64,000 nucleotides of DNA, taken from NCBI RefSeq assembly GCF_012524205.1, contig NZ_JABACI010000004.1, positions 372,001 through 436,000 on the forward strand, read 5' to 3'. A program made the translations under genes and the position numbers. Under the pieces are notes generated by a model, which saw only the letters and a program-made list of their open reading frames with translations, was not told the DNA's origin and did no database searches. Numbering within the stretch: position 1 is the stretch's first letter; each line of letters begins with the position of its first letter. Of this stretch, positions 8,962-17,382 are shown piece by piece. The DNA comes from Microbacterium salsuginis (GTDB taxonomy: Bacteria > Actinomycetota > Actinomycetes > Actinomycetales > Microbacteriaceae).

Positions 8962-10290
8962 TCAGCGGTTGAACCGGTCCGGGTGGAAGCCCAGGAACCG
9001 AGCCTCGCCCATGCCGAGCTCCTCGGCGGCGCGGTTGAGCTGGGTCGCGTTCGCACTGCGCCAGTGGCCGTTGTCGAGGCGATCGAGCAGCAGCTGCGTG
9101 GCCGCGAGCGTCTCGGCATCCGTGAAGTTGCAATGTCCCGCCGAGGCGACGTACGTCTGGCGTAGCAGCGACGCGTTGCCGGCCTGCGTCACGCGCTCCT
9201 CGTACTCCTGCTGCTGTGCGACGGTCGAGATCTGGTCTCCGACGTTGTTGAGCGTCACGGTCGGCACCGCGATGTCGCCGGTGAACTCGTAGCTCGCGGC
9301 GAACCGCTCCACCGCCGCCGGATCCGACTCCACGCGCTCGCCGGCGTTCACGGTGGCGAGGTCGGTGTCGAGCGAAAGTCCCGCCGCCTCATAGAGCTCC
9401 GCCACGACGCGCCGTGACTCGGGTGAAGCCTTCCGGAGCTGCTCGGCGTAGTCGATGCCCGTGTTCCACGACGGCATGCCGCCGAACACGATCGTGCTGG
9501 TGTGCCTGCTGCTCATCGCCTGGCCGATGTACGGCAGCGGGTCGCCCGCGAGCGCGCCGTACCACGCCGCCTGGTAGGCGTACGGGTCGTGCGGGTCGGG
9601 GTCGGCGATCCGCTGCGACCATGCCGGCAGCTGGCCGATCGCGGCGGCGAGGGCGATCCGCGCGCGGCCTTCAGGCGTCTGCTGCGCCTGCGCGAGCGCC
9701 GTCAGCCACGCACTGCGGGCGCCCTCGATGTCGGCCGGCACGTCCTCCACCGGCAGCTCGCCGGCCGGATCGAGCAGCTGCGCCAGGACGAACACCGTGT
9801 CCAGCTTCTGGTTCCACTGCGAGACGGTGCCCGACAGGCCGCCGCACGCCGCGAGCACGCCGTCGATGCGGTCCGGGTGCAGCTCGCCGGTGGCGGCCGC
9901 GATCATGCCGCCCATCGAGTTGCCCATCGCGATGGCGCGGTCCGGCGCGCCCACCGCCGCGGTGAAGGCGTCGAGAGCTTCGATCTGGTTGTCGACCGCG
10001 TCGCCGAGGCGCCATCCGGTCACGTTCCGCGTCGTTCCGCCGTAGGCATACCCGCGATCGACGAGCTCCTGCTGCGCACCCGAAGGCCGGCCGCCCGCGA
10101 AGTCCAGGTTCACGAAGACCGTGCCGTTCCAGTCGGAGGGAACGATGAAGCGGTAGGCCGTGGAGTCGGCGAGCCGGCCTTCGATCACCTGCTCCCCCTC
10201 GGCTGCCATGGCCGGTGCACCGATCGTCGCGAGTGCGACGGCAGCAGCGGCGGCGATGACGATCCGGGTCGTCTTGAGCGTTCTGGGCAT
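8962..10290 (-). CDS. Secreted alpha/beta hydrolase
   Basis: 442 residues with a Sec signal peptide (basic MPRTLKTTR, hydrophobic run, APAMA cleavage near residue 29). An alpha/beta-hydrolase fold is suggested by the nucleophile elbow GNSMGG (Ser near residue 124), a candidate acid NNVGDQ and a late His in SAGHCNF, plus FAGGRP as a possible oxyanion region. The final segment is helical. The substrate cannot be told; related actinobacterial proteins are annotated as exported peptidases or lipases. ATG with GAGGAG 8 bases upstream. An AT-rich patch (about 10347-10380) lies upstream and probably carries its promoter, divergent from tRNA-Leu. Confidence 0.85.
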   Translation of the reverse strand: MPRTLKTTRIVIAAAAAVALATIGAPAMAAEGEQVIEGRLADSTAYRFIVPSDWNGTVFVNLDFAGGRPSGAQQELVDRGYAYGGTTRNVTGWRLGDAVDNQIEALDAFTAAVGAPDRAIAMGNSMGGMIAAATGELHPDRIDGVLAACGGLSGTVSQWNQKLDTVFVLAQLLDPAGELPVEDVPADIEGARSAWLTALAQAQQTPEGRARIALAAAIGQLPAWSQRIADPDPHDPYAYQAAWYGALAGDPLPYIGQAMSSRHTSTIVFGGMPSWNTGIDYAEQLRKASPESRRVVAELYEAAGLSLDTDLATVNAGERVESDPAAVERFAASYEFTGDIAVPTVTLNNVGDQISTVAQQQEYEERVTQAGNASLLRQTYVASAGHCNFTDAETLAATQLLLDRLDNGHWRSANATQLNRAAEELGMGEARFLGFHPDRFNR

Positions 10291-10473
10291 AGTGGGTGCT
10301 CCTCATCCAACGTCGTCGTTGTCGCTTCGTAGGTTGCCCGTCCTGCGCCAAAATATCAACAAGATTGAGATAAATGTCTCTGCGAGTGCGAACCACGCTC
10401 AGTTCGGACCCTGGCGAGACGCGTGATATCCTCGGGAAGTTGAGTTTCGCGGGATCTTCGGATGCCGCGGCTC

Positions 10474-10557
10474 GCGCGAGTGGCGGAATAGGCAGACGCG
10501 CTGGCTTCAGGTGCCAGTGCCCGAAAGGGCGTGGGGGTTCAACTCCCCCCTCGCGCA
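10474..10557 (+). tRNA. tRNA-Leu (CAG anticodon)
   Basis: Class II tRNA. The acceptor stem pairs GCGCGAG (10474-10480) with CTCGCGC (10550-10556), discriminator A. The anticodon arm is CTGGC-TTCAGGT-GCCAG, anticodon CAG, reading the dominant CUG codon. A long variable arm (TGCCCGAAAGGGCG) and a T arm (GGGGG TTCAACT CCCCC) are clear. The CCA end is not encoded (ACCG follows). A -10-like TATCCT at 10427-10432 probably drives it. Confidence 0.97.
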
Positions 10558-10569
10558 CCGAAGGTGCAT

Positions 10570-10602
10570 GACAAGGGCTCCCGGGTGACCGGGGGCTTTG
10601 TC
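10570..10602 (+). terminator. Terminator after tRNA-Leu
   Basis: GACAAGGGCTCCCGG and CCGGGGGCTTTGTC form an imperfect 14-bp stem with a GTGA loop, 13 bases after the tRNA. It also sits 13 bp beyond the convergent acetyltransferase stop, so it probably acts in both directions. Confidence 0.7.
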
Positions 10603-10614
10603 TTGATGTGGAGG

Positions 10615-11106
10615 TCAGATGCCGTCCAGCGCGGGCACGAGCGTGTAGACGATCTCCTCCGTCTCGCGGCCGAGTCCCGGAGCGAAGTCGACGTTGCGCG
10701 AGACCTCGGTGAAGCCGTTGCGCTCGAGCACGGCGCGCGAGCCGGTGTTGTGCGCGGCGACGCGGGCGAAGAGGGGCCGAGTGGCTTCGCGCGAGATCAG
10801 CAGCCGCAGCGCCTCGGTCGCGACGCCGCGCCCCCACGCGTGCCGGGCGATCCAGAAGCTGACCTCGCGGTCGCCGTCGACGGTGAACGCGGCCGCCGTG
10901 CCGGCGAAGCCGCCGTTCTCGGTCACGACGAGGCTGAGCACGTCCTCCGCTGCCCGCTGCCGGGCGATCCAGGCGTCGAACGCGGCGCGGTCGTCGGGGT
11001 CCTCCGCCGTGAACGCGGCCATCGCTATCGCCTCGCGATCGCGCATCATCTCGAAGATGGCGTCGAGATCGTCGTCGTCGAGCGGCCGCAACTCGATGTG
11101 GTTCAC
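10615..11106 (-). CDS. GNAT-family N-acetyltransferase
   Basis: 163-residue RimJ/RimL-like acetyltransferase using acetyl-CoA. The pyrophosphate-binding loop is HAWGRGVATEAL, followed by RVAAHNTGSRAVLERNGFTEVSR, the usual motif A and B arrangement. The acceptor is unknown. I place the start at the GTG at 11106 (reads NHIELRPL), because TAGCGT ends exactly 7 bases upstream, the spacing of a leaderless promoter, and homologous proteins begin just before IELRPL. Longer frames to 11124 would start inside the promoter. Confidence 0.9.
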   Translation of the reverse strand: MNHIELRPLDDDDLDAIFEMMRDREAIAMAAFTAEDPDDRAAFDAWIARQRAAEDVLSLVVTENGGFAGTAAAFTVDGDREVSFWIARHAWGRGVATEALRLLISREATRPLFARVAAHNTGSRAVLERNGFTEVSRNVDFAPGLGRETEEIVYTLVPALDGI

Positions 11107-11148
11107 GATCACCACGCTAGCCACGCGGGCCCGGCGCGAGAAGCGCGA

Positions 11149-11787
11149 TCAGCGGAATCCGTGGATGCCGCGCAATTCCTCTTCGGCACGAGCGCCCTCG
11201 CGCCGGGCGAACGCGGCGCGGAACCGCTCGTAGGCGGCCGTGCGTCCGACCGGGCACTCCAGGAACGGCTGCCACGACGCGAGGTTTCGGCGGATCGCGA
11301 TCTCGTACTCGCGGATGAACTGGATCAGTGCCAGATTGCCGGTGGCGCGGGTCACCTCGCGGAAGAAGACGTGACTCGCCCGGGCCAGCTCCGCGGCTTC
11401 GTCCGCTCGGGATGCCTCGATGAGCTCGTCGAGGCGTTCCAAGGCGCTGGCCAACGTCTCGTCGGAGCACCGCGCGGTCGCCATGCGCACCGCGATCCCC
11501 ATGTTGTACGCGACCAGCTCGAAAGTGTCGGCCTCGACCTTGTCGTTCGGCTGCGAGACCCGGGTGTAGCGATTGGGGGACACTTCGACGAGGCCGACGC
11601 GCTCCAGCCGCTGCAGGGCTTCGCGCACCGGCGTCCGTGAGACGCCCAGCCAGTCCGCCAGCTCGTGATCGCGCAGGCGCTCTCCCGGCGGCAGCCGGCC
11701 GTCGAGGATGGCTTCGCCCAGGCGCGCGTAGACCTCGTCGCCGAGGACGGCGCCACGCGGGACCAGCGGGGCGAGGGGCGTAGTCAT
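11149..11787 (-). CDS. GntR-family regulator, FCD (FadR) subfamily
   Basis: 212-residue repressor/activator. Winged helix-turn-helix at about residues 15-80 with the typical RLRDHELADWLGVSRTPVREALQRLERVGLVEV; the C-terminal all-helical FCD effector domain holds candidate metal ligands in the SHVFFREVTRATGN and E/N-rich helices. FCD regulators usually respond to small carboxylic acids or sugar acids. No obvious target operon sits beside it, so it may act elsewhere or on itself. A TACACT box lies 10 bases upstream of the ATG. Confidence 0.92.
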   Translation of the reverse strand: MTTPLAPLVPRGAVLGDEVYARLGEAILDGRLPPGERLRDHELADWLGVSRTPVREALQRLERVGLVEVSPNRYTRVSQPNDKVEADTFELVAYNMGIAVRMATARCSDETLASALERLDELIEASRADEAAELARASHVFFREVTRATGNLALIQFIREYEIAIRRNLASWQPFLECPVGRTAAYERFRAAFARREGARAEEELRGIHGFR

Positions 11788-12135
11788 GGGTGCGACCAGT
11801 GTACGCCGGACGATTCATCTGCATAGACCCGGATTTCCGGGGCTCCGAGGGCCGAATCCGACGGGAGAAAACACATCGGGAGGTGTCGCCCGACCCGCGA
11901 TATATCGGTACGATGTGGGTGTCCACGCTACGGCGTGGCCTATCCGGGGGGATCCGTCGACGCCCGGGCTTCGAGTTCCACTCAGCCCGGGCGTGCGATG
12001 GGAAATCGTTGCTTCCGCGAGTGCAACATTTGTGTCACTGATCAGCAATCGCTCTCGCAGCCGACCGTCGCGCTTCACTACGTTGGAGGCAATCGCCGCA
12101 AATCGCGGCGGGATTTCCCCGAAGAACGGCGAGTA
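11788..12135 (+). promoter_or_regulatory. Intergenic region: cspA promoter and structured 5' leader
   Basis: This 348-bp gap separates divergent gntR and cspA. It holds a 10-bp palindrome CGATATATCG (11898-11907), a candidate -10 TACGAT (11909-11914) without a convincing -35, and three hairpins downstream: CCACGC/GCGTGG with a TACG loop (11923-11938), a perfect 9-bp CGCCCGGGC/GCCCGGGCG stem (11961-11993), and CGCCGC/GCGGCG (12094-12110). If transcription starts near 11920, cspA has a leader of about 215 nt. Long structured leaders are known for cold-shock genes elsewhere; here the role is inferred. Confidence 0.5.
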
Positions 12136-12342
12136 ATGAGTACGCAAGGCACCGTCAAGTGGTTCAACTCGGAGAAGGGATTCGGCTTCATCGCTCCTGA
12201 CGATGGCGGCGCGGACGTGTTCGCGCACTACAGCGCCATCGAGTCGACCGGTTACCGCTCCCTCGAAGAGAACCAGCGCGTCGAGTTCGACGTCGCGCAG
12301 GGTCCGAAGGGCCTCCAGGCCGAGAACATCCGCCCGCTCTGA
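12136..12342 (+). CDS. cspA: Cold-shock protein, CspA family
   Basis: 68-residue single cold-shock domain that binds single-stranded RNA/DNA. RNP1 is KGFGFI and RNP2 is VFAHYS; the protein begins [15 protein letters not shown] as in typical Csp proteins and ends QAENIRPL. An in-frame extension upstream is open but lacks family similarity, so the ATG at 12136 is taken. Ribosome site GGCGAG is modest. Confidence 0.97.
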   Translation: MSTQGTVKWFNSEKGFGFIAPDDGGADVFAHYSAIESTGYRSLEENQRVEFDVAQGPKGLQAENIRPL

Positions 12343-12376
12343 GCTGAGCGGCCGACCGTTTCGCGCGGTCGCTTCG

Positions 12377-12419
12377 CCGCGGCATCCGTTCCTGCCTGTC
12401 GACAGGGCGGATGCCGCGG
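12377..12419. terminator. Bidirectional terminator between cspA and the MprF-like gene
   Basis: Perfect 12-bp inverted repeat CCGCGGCATCCG (12377-12388) / CGGATGCCGCGG (12408-12419), with an inner CCTGTCGACAGG that can extend the hairpin. It lies between two convergent genes, 35 bp after cspA and 1 bp beyond the other stop. Confidence 0.7.
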
Positions 12420-12420
12420 T

Positions 12421-14496
12421 TCAATCGCGTTCGCCGCGGACGAGCTCGAGGCCGGCGCCCGCGAACTGACGCAGTGTCGCGTCCGGCAGGAACGCCCGCG
12501 TGAGCGCGCCGCCGATGCGTGTGAGGTCGCTCTCGTCCCGGTAGAGCAGGTACAGCGTCTCGTACCGCGGGTGGAACTTCTGCTTGAACCGGTGCAGAGA
12601 CTGGAAGCCGTACACGGGCTCGAGTGCGGCGGCCAGCTTGTCGCTCAGAGTGGCGATGAGGCCGGCATCCGGCGGGTACTCGTGCGCCAGGGGGGCGCCC
12701 GACAACGACATGACCTGCGCGCCCTCCTCGGAGAAGAGCTTCGCGGACGAGCCGATCAGGAACTCCATGACCGGGGCGAACCCACCCTCGCGGCGGCGCA
12801 TGAGGTCGAGGGTCCACCCGCGGACGGTGCCGTCGCCGCCGTAGACGGGCAGCCATGAGAGGAACCCGTCGATGTTCCCCTCGGGCGAGATCGCCAATGC
12901 CAGACGCACCTCCGGGTCCTCCGCCTCGACGAGTGTGCCGAGGGTGAAGCCCATCTCGGGCAGGCCCTTGTCGCCGACCCACATCTCCGAGATGGCACGC
13001 AGCTGCTGCTGCACTCCCCACGGCTCGTCGGCGAGCCGCGTCATCCGGAACGTCATCTCCTCACGCCCGGCGCGGTTGAGCGATGAGCGCACCGAGTTCC
13101 ACTGCTTGCCGGTGAACTGCAGTCCGGGCAGGTCGACGATCGTGTCGTCGGCGACGACGAGACTGCGCCACGTCGCCGGTACGGCGGCGCGCGTGGAGTC
13201 GTCGGCACTGAAGAAGCACGGCACGAGCCCGGCATGCTCGGCCATGCGGATGAATTCGTCGACGGATGCTGCGCGCGATGCCGGCGGACCCAGCGGGTCC
13301 GCGAGGGCCAGTGCCACCCCCGCGCGTCGCTGGTACGCGACGATGCCCCCGCTGGTGCGGGCGTAGCTGTTGCCGTCCCACGTGGTCATCCACGACAGCG
13401 TGCCGCCGCCCTCGTCGCGGAGCAGCTGCTTGACGTCCTCGACGGTGGGCTCCGGCGCCAGCCCGATGGTCGACTTGCGCTTGGCCCGGAACGCGCGGCG
13501 CACCCACACGAGATAGATCAGCATGAGCAGCCACAGCACACCGCTGGCCAGCGCGAGCTCGGTCTCACCGTCGATGCGGGCCTCGAGCTGCGCTTCGCTC
13601 GTGATGATGATCACGACGAGCACGAGTGCGGCCACCGCGATGTTGATCGCGGCGAGGACGACACCGAGCACCCAGGCCCAGCGCCGTCCGCGACGCAGGC
13701 CGTTGGCGATCAGCAGGATCACGATCGCATCGATCGCGAAGTCGATGAAGCCGCCCGACACCGGCTCGGTGGGGCCGAACGGGCCGTCGGTCGGGACGAG
13801 GATCGTCACGACCTGGATGACACCGAGCACGATCACCGACACGAACGCGATGAAGCGCTGTTCGCGTACGGTCGTGCGCTGGATGCGCAGCGAGCGGTCG
13901 ACGAAGAGGATCAGCAGCACCGCGAGCAGATGCTCGAGGTCGGCGAGCGACCCCCAGAACAGCATCGCGACGAACACGAAGGCCAGCAGCACCAGCCAGG
14001 CCCGCACCCGCCAGGGGGCGACGAACAGCCCCACGGCGGCGGCGATGCAGGCCATCGTGCCGCCTGACGCGCCGACGTCGAGGGCGAGCGCCTCGGTCTG
14101 CGCCCACTCCCACGGCAGCTGCGACACGAGCAGCAGCGCCAGCGCGGTCGCGAGGATCGCGAACAGCTGGCCCACCCAGTAATAAGCGAGCGCGACGAGC
14201 GAGCCCCTCCGGTACTCGAGGTACGCCATGCCCCAGAAGCCCGTGATCGTGAAGAGGTACACCCATGGCTGGTTGACGAAGAAGGTGCCGGTGACCGGCG
14301 TCCACCATCGCCCGTCCGACAGCGCAGGCAGTCCGTACGCCACCGTGTCATACAGGGCCGTCTCTTCGAACGGCCGCCACAGCCCTTGCCAGGCGACGCC
14401 CGCGATGAGGATGAGCACCACCATGGCGAGGGTGGCGGGGATGCGTCGCACGACGGCGACAACGGGGTTCGGCGTGCGAGGCGAGTCGTCGCTCAT
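12421..14496 (-). CDS. MprF-like membrane protein: rhomboid-like/flippase-type N-terminus plus DUF2156 synthetase domain
   Basis: 691 residues. About ten hydrophobic helices fill residues 15-345; the C-terminal soluble part (about 360-690) matches the DUF2156 tandem-GNAT fold of lysyl-phosphatidylglycerol synthases, which move an amino acid from aminoacyl-tRNA to a lipid head group and so lower membrane charge. Recognisable stretches are SWMTTWDGNSYA, GVALALADPLGP and the C-terminal FQSLHRFKQKFHPRYETLYL. Leaderless-type promoter: TAGGGT ends 6 bases before the ATG. The donor amino acid cannot be read from sequence. Confidence 0.85.
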   Translation of the reverse strand: MSDDSPRTPNPVVAVVRRIPATLAMVVLILIAGVAWQGLWRPFEETALYDTVAYGLPALSDGRWWTPVTGTFFVNQPWVYLFTITGFWGMAYLEYRRGSLVALAYYWVGQLFAILATALALLLVSQLPWEWAQTEALALDVGASGGTMACIAAAVGLFVAPWRVRAWLVLLAFVFVAMLFWGSLADLEHLLAVLLILFVDRSLRIQRTTVREQRFIAFVSVIVLGVIQVVTILVPTDGPFGPTEPVSGGFIDFAIDAIVILLIANGLRRGRRWAWVLGVVLAAINIAVAALVLVVIIITSEAQLEARIDGETELALASGVLWLLMLIYLVWVRRAFRAKRKSTIGLAPEPTVEDVKQLLRDEGGGTLSWMTTWDGNSYARTSGGIVAYQRRAGVALALADPLGPPASRAASVDEFIRMAEHAGLVPCFFSADDSTRAAVPATWRSLVVADDTIVDLPGLQFTGKQWNSVRSSLNRAGREEMTFRMTRLADEPWGVQQQLRAISEMWVGDKGLPEMGFTLGTLVEAEDPEVRLALAISPEGNIDGFLSWLPVYGGDGTVRGWTLDLMRRREGGFAPVMEFLIGSSAKLFSEEGAQVMSLSGAPLAHEYPPDAGLIATLSDKLAAALEPVYGFQSLHRFKQKFHPRYETLYLLYRDESDLTRIGGALTRAFLPDATLRQFAGAGLELVRGERD

Positions 14497-14522
14497 GGGT
14501 TCACCCTAGCGACGGCATGAGT

Positions 14523-15773
14523 TCAGAGCGGGGTGGCGAGCGCCCTGGCGTCCTCGGCGTCGCGCATCGCGCGGCGGGCGGCGTCGAGTGCGGCCACCGG
14601 GTCCTCGGCCTGGCGGGCCTGGGCCAGTTCGCGCTGCGCCGACAGCAGACGCGAGCGGGCATCGGCGCCGGCGTGGGCATGCGCGACGGATGCTTCGGCC
14701 TGCGCGATCGCGCCGCGTGCGGCAGCGAGCGTCCCGGGCAGTGCCGTGCGTGCCCCGCGCAGACGCTGCTGTGCCGTGCGCGCGTCTCCGAGGGCGAGGT
14801 CCAGGCGGCTCCGCAGGCGCGCGATGGATTCGACAGCGCGAGTCGGCCGGCGCGCGGCATCCGTCTCGGTCTTCGTCAGCTCGGCCTCGATCGCGCGGAG
14901 CTCCGTGCCGAGACGCTCGGCGTCGGCGGCCTCGAGGTGCTCGCGAGTGACCGATGCCTGGCGCAGCGCCGCTCGGGCGGCCGCGATCTCGTCGGGCACG
15001 GCCTGTGCGGCCTGGAAGATCAGGCGGTGGGTCTCTTCGAGGATGCGCGCGTCGACCTCGGCCTGGCGCAGCGATCGCTCGGCCGCAGCGAGGTCGGGCA
15101 GGGCGCTCAGCGACGGATCGGCGGGCCGCGCCGCCGCGGAATCGAGCAGACGCTCGGCCTCGGCTACCTCGGCCAGCGCCGAATGGGCCGCGCGCGAGGC
15201 ATCCCGCCACTCCGTCTCGTCGAAGCGCGCCGAGAGCTCGGCGACGAGCGCCGCCGGGTCCCCCATCGACGCTCGCAGCTGCGCGCGCCGATTCCGAGCA
15301 GCCTCGACCTGCGTCGCGGCCGACACGTTCGCGCGCACCCAGGCCCCATGCTCGGCACGCGCCGCCGCGATCCGGGCCAGCGCCTCGGTCGCGGTGCGGT
15401 CGATGCGGTTCGCCACGCGGCGGATCTCGTCGGGCAGGACGCCCGGCATGCTGATGGCCCGGTACTCCTCGAACGCGGCGTCGCGCGCGTGCTGCGCGGT
15501 CAGGCGCGCTCGCCGCAGCGATGCCGGCGCGCCGCCGCCGTAGAGCGCGCCCGAAAGGCCCACCTCGAGTTCGAGCTCACCGACGGCGTCGTCCAGCCGC
15601 ACGAGTGAAGCGCCCGCCTTCAGCCGCAGCTGTTCGGCGGCGGCGCGGGCACGGGGCGACCGCCGCGCTCGGCGCAGTGCCCACACGAGCACCGCGATGG
15701 CGAAGCCCGCGACGACGAACGCGATCAGGGGTGGCACGAGCCAGCCCAGGATCGTGGCCGCGAGCTCAGGCAT
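14523..15773 (-). CDS. Hypothetical membrane-anchored coiled-coil protein
   Basis: 416 residues with one N-terminal membrane helix (about 4-33, ending ALRRARRSPRARAA) and then an almost entirely Ala/Arg/Glu-rich helical body that looks like long coiled coils (for example AEAERLLDSAAARP and AAERSLRQAEVDAR). I do not recognise a named family; DUF-type TerB/PspA-like comparisons are guesses only. The ATG at 15773 lies within the 3' end of the HAD phosphatase gene (8-bp overlap), so the two are co-transcribed. Confidence 0.8.
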   Translation of the reverse strand: MPELAATILGWLVPPLIAFVVAGFAIAVLVWALRRARRSPRARAAAEQLRLKAGASLVRLDDAVGELELEVGLSGALYGGGAPASLRRARLTAQHARDAAFEEYRAISMPGVLPDEIRRVANRIDRTATEALARIAAARAEHGAWVRANVSAATQVEAARNRRAQLRASMGDPAALVAELSARFDETEWRDASRAAHSALAEVAEAERLLDSAAARPADPSLSALPDLAAAERSLRQAEVDARILEETHRLIFQAAQAVPDEIAAARAALRQASVTREHLEAADAERLGTELRAIEAELTKTETDAARRPTRAVESIARLRSRLDLALGDARTAQQRLRGARTALPGTLAAARGAIAQAEASVAHAHAGADARSRLLSAQRELAQARQAEDPVAALDAARRAMRDAEDARALATPL

Positions 15774-16461
15774 CCGTCCCCTCCGCCGGCCTCTCGAACA
15801 GAAGCAGTGAGCGAAGCTGGGCGACATCGTCGACCACGGCCTGCGCGCCCTCGGACTCGTGCGGCCAGCTGAAGCCCCAGCGCACGAAGATCACCGGCAC
15901 GCCCTGGACGGCGCCGCCCTCGACGTCGTGGTGGCGGTCGCCGACGAGCACGGGCCGGCTGGTGTCGACGCCGGCGGCCTGCAGACGCCGCAGCGACTCG
16001 GCCACGATGTCGGACTTGGCGGCGAGGGTCCGCTCGTCGGCCGTGGCGCCGACGATCGCGGTGAGCGAGGTCGACAGCTCGAAGTGGTCCATGAGGGCGA
16101 CGACCTGCACCTCGGGCTTGGAGCTCGCGGTCGCCTGTGGGATGTCGGCTGCCGCGACATCGCGGATCAACTCGCCCATGCCGGGGAACAGTTTGGCGCC
16201 GGCCGAGTACCCCTCGGACTTGTTGAGGCCGCGGTAGAACGTGACGGCCTCGGAGGCCTGCTCCGGCGTCATGCCGACGTTGACCTGGAAGGACTCGTAC
16301 ATCGGCGGACCGATCCAGTGCACGAGCTCGGCACGAGTCGGCGGGGCCTTGCCGAAATGCTCGAGCGCGATCGTCAGGCGCCGAAGGATGCCCTCTGACG
16401 CATCCACGATCGTGCCGTCGACATCCCACAGCACACAGGTCCAGGGAGATCGGCTCGGCAT
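15766..16461 (-). CDS. HAD-superfamily phosphatase, Gph/PGP-like
   Basis: 231-residue haloacid-dehalogenase hydrolase with helical cap. Motif I is WDVDGTIVDAS (nucleophile and acid Asp), motif II ATASSKP, motif III Lys in LAAKSD, motif IV GDRHHD. It likely dephosphorylates a small metabolite such as a sugar phosphate or nucleotide. A TAGGCT box ends 7 bases before the ATG (leaderless). First gene of a pair with the coiled-coil membrane protein. Confidence 0.93.
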   Translation of the reverse strand: MPSRSPWTCVLWDVDGTIVDASEGILRRLTIALEHFGKAPPTRAELVHWIGPPMYESFQVNVGMTPEQASEAVTFYRGLNKSEGYSAGAKLFPGMGELIRDVAAADIPQATASSKPEVQVVALMDHFELSTSLTAIVGATADERTLAAKSDIVAESLRRLQAAGVDTSRPVLVGDRHHDVEGGAVQGVPVIFVRWGFSWPHESEGAQAVVDDVAQLRSLLLFERPAEGTDA

Positions 16462-16490
16462 GCGCTCCAGCCTATTCGGGCCGGACTTGA

Positions 16491-16563
16491 GGTTGAGAAA
16501 CCATACGTAGGTTCAGAAGGCATGCGCGGGGCGGTTTCTCGACCTGTTTGTGGTTTCTCAACC
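16491..16563. repeat. Nested inverted-repeat element (GGTTGAGAAACCA family)
   Basis: GGTTGAGAAACCA (16491-16503) and its exact complement TGGTTTCTCAACC (16551-16563) flank a degenerate inverted copy CGGTTTCTCGACC (16532-16544) and a partial direct copy GGTTCAGAA (from 16510). The set lies in the 144-bp gap between nucS and the HAD gene, both minus strand. It resembles the short palindromic intergenic repeats found in Microbacteriaceae; it may act as a terminator or be a small mobile repeat. Confidence 0.65.
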
Positions 16564-16605
16564 AGAGGGTGCCCGTTCGCGGCTGGGCGGGCAAGACGCG
16601 CCGCG

Positions 16606-17301
16606 TCAGAAGAGGCGGGGCGCGCCGGACTCGACGCCCTTCATGCCCTCGTAGTCGAGGGTGACGCAGCGGATGCCGCGGTCCGAGGCGAGCACCTTGG
16701 CCTGGGGCTTGATCTCCTGGGCAGCGAACACGCCGGTGACGGGGGCGAGGTGCGGGTCGCGGCCGAGCAGCTCGAGGTAGCGGGTGAGCTGCTCGACGCC
16801 GTCGATATCGCCGCGCCGCTTGACCTCGACGGCGATCGTGCCGCCCGCGGGGTCCCGCAGCAGTAGATCGACGGGGCCGATTGCGGTGGGATACTCGCGG
16901 CGCACCAGCGTGAGCCCGTCGCCGATGACATCCACCTGCTCGGCGAGCAGCCGCTGCAGGTCTGCCTCGACGCCGTCTTTCTGCAGCCCGGGGTCCAGCC
17001 CGAGCTCGTGCGACGAATCGTGCAGCACCTCGTAGATGCGCACGAGCAGGGCATCGCCGGACTTGGCATGCGTGACCCGCCAGTGCTCGAGCACGCCCGC
17101 GGCGGCGGATTCGGCATCCGGGATCTCGACGTCCAGCCGGCACGGCGGGCTCATCCAGTTCAGCGGCTTGTACGAGCCGCCGTCCGAGTGCACCAGCAGG
17201 CTGCCGTCGCCCTTGTGCACCAGCAGCCTGGTCGCCAGGGGCAGGTGGGCGTTGAGCCGGCCGGTGTAGTCCACCGAGCAGCGGGCGATGACGAGACGCA
17301 C
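16606..17301 (-). CDS. nucS: Mismatch-specific endonuclease NucS/EndoMS
   Basis: 231-residue nuclease that cuts both strands at G-T and related mismatches, the core of the non-MutS mismatch repair of Actinobacteria. N-terminal DNA-binding/dimer domain ([21 protein letters not shown]), C-terminal PD-(D/E)XK fold with GPVDLLLRD and [21 protein letters not shown]. The C-terminal RLF resembles a beta-clamp-contacting tail. GTG start with TAGGCT ending 6 bases upstream (leaderless). Confidence 0.97.
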   Translation of the reverse strand: MRLVIARCSVDYTGRLNAHLPLATRLLVHKGDGSLLVHSDGGSYKPLNWMSPPCRLDVEIPDAESAAAGVLEHWRVTHAKSGDALLVRIYEVLHDSSHELGLDPGLQKDGVEADLQRLLAEQVDVIGDGLTLVRREYPTAIGPVDLLLRDPAGGTIAVEVKRRGDIDGVEQLTRYLELLGRDPHLAPVTGVFAAQEIKPQAKVLASDRGIRCVTLDYEGMKGVESGAPRLF

Positions 17302-17382
17302 CCGACGAGCCTACGGCGTGAGCGAGGACCGTGGCGCGAGCGGATGCCGCAGCCCCGGGCTGCTCGCCAGGATCCGCGCGCC

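Noticed and set aside
11935..12135. N-terminal extension of CspA to an upstream ATG
   Set aside because: The extra 67 residues have no family similarity, and Csp proteins begin at [10 protein letters not shown].
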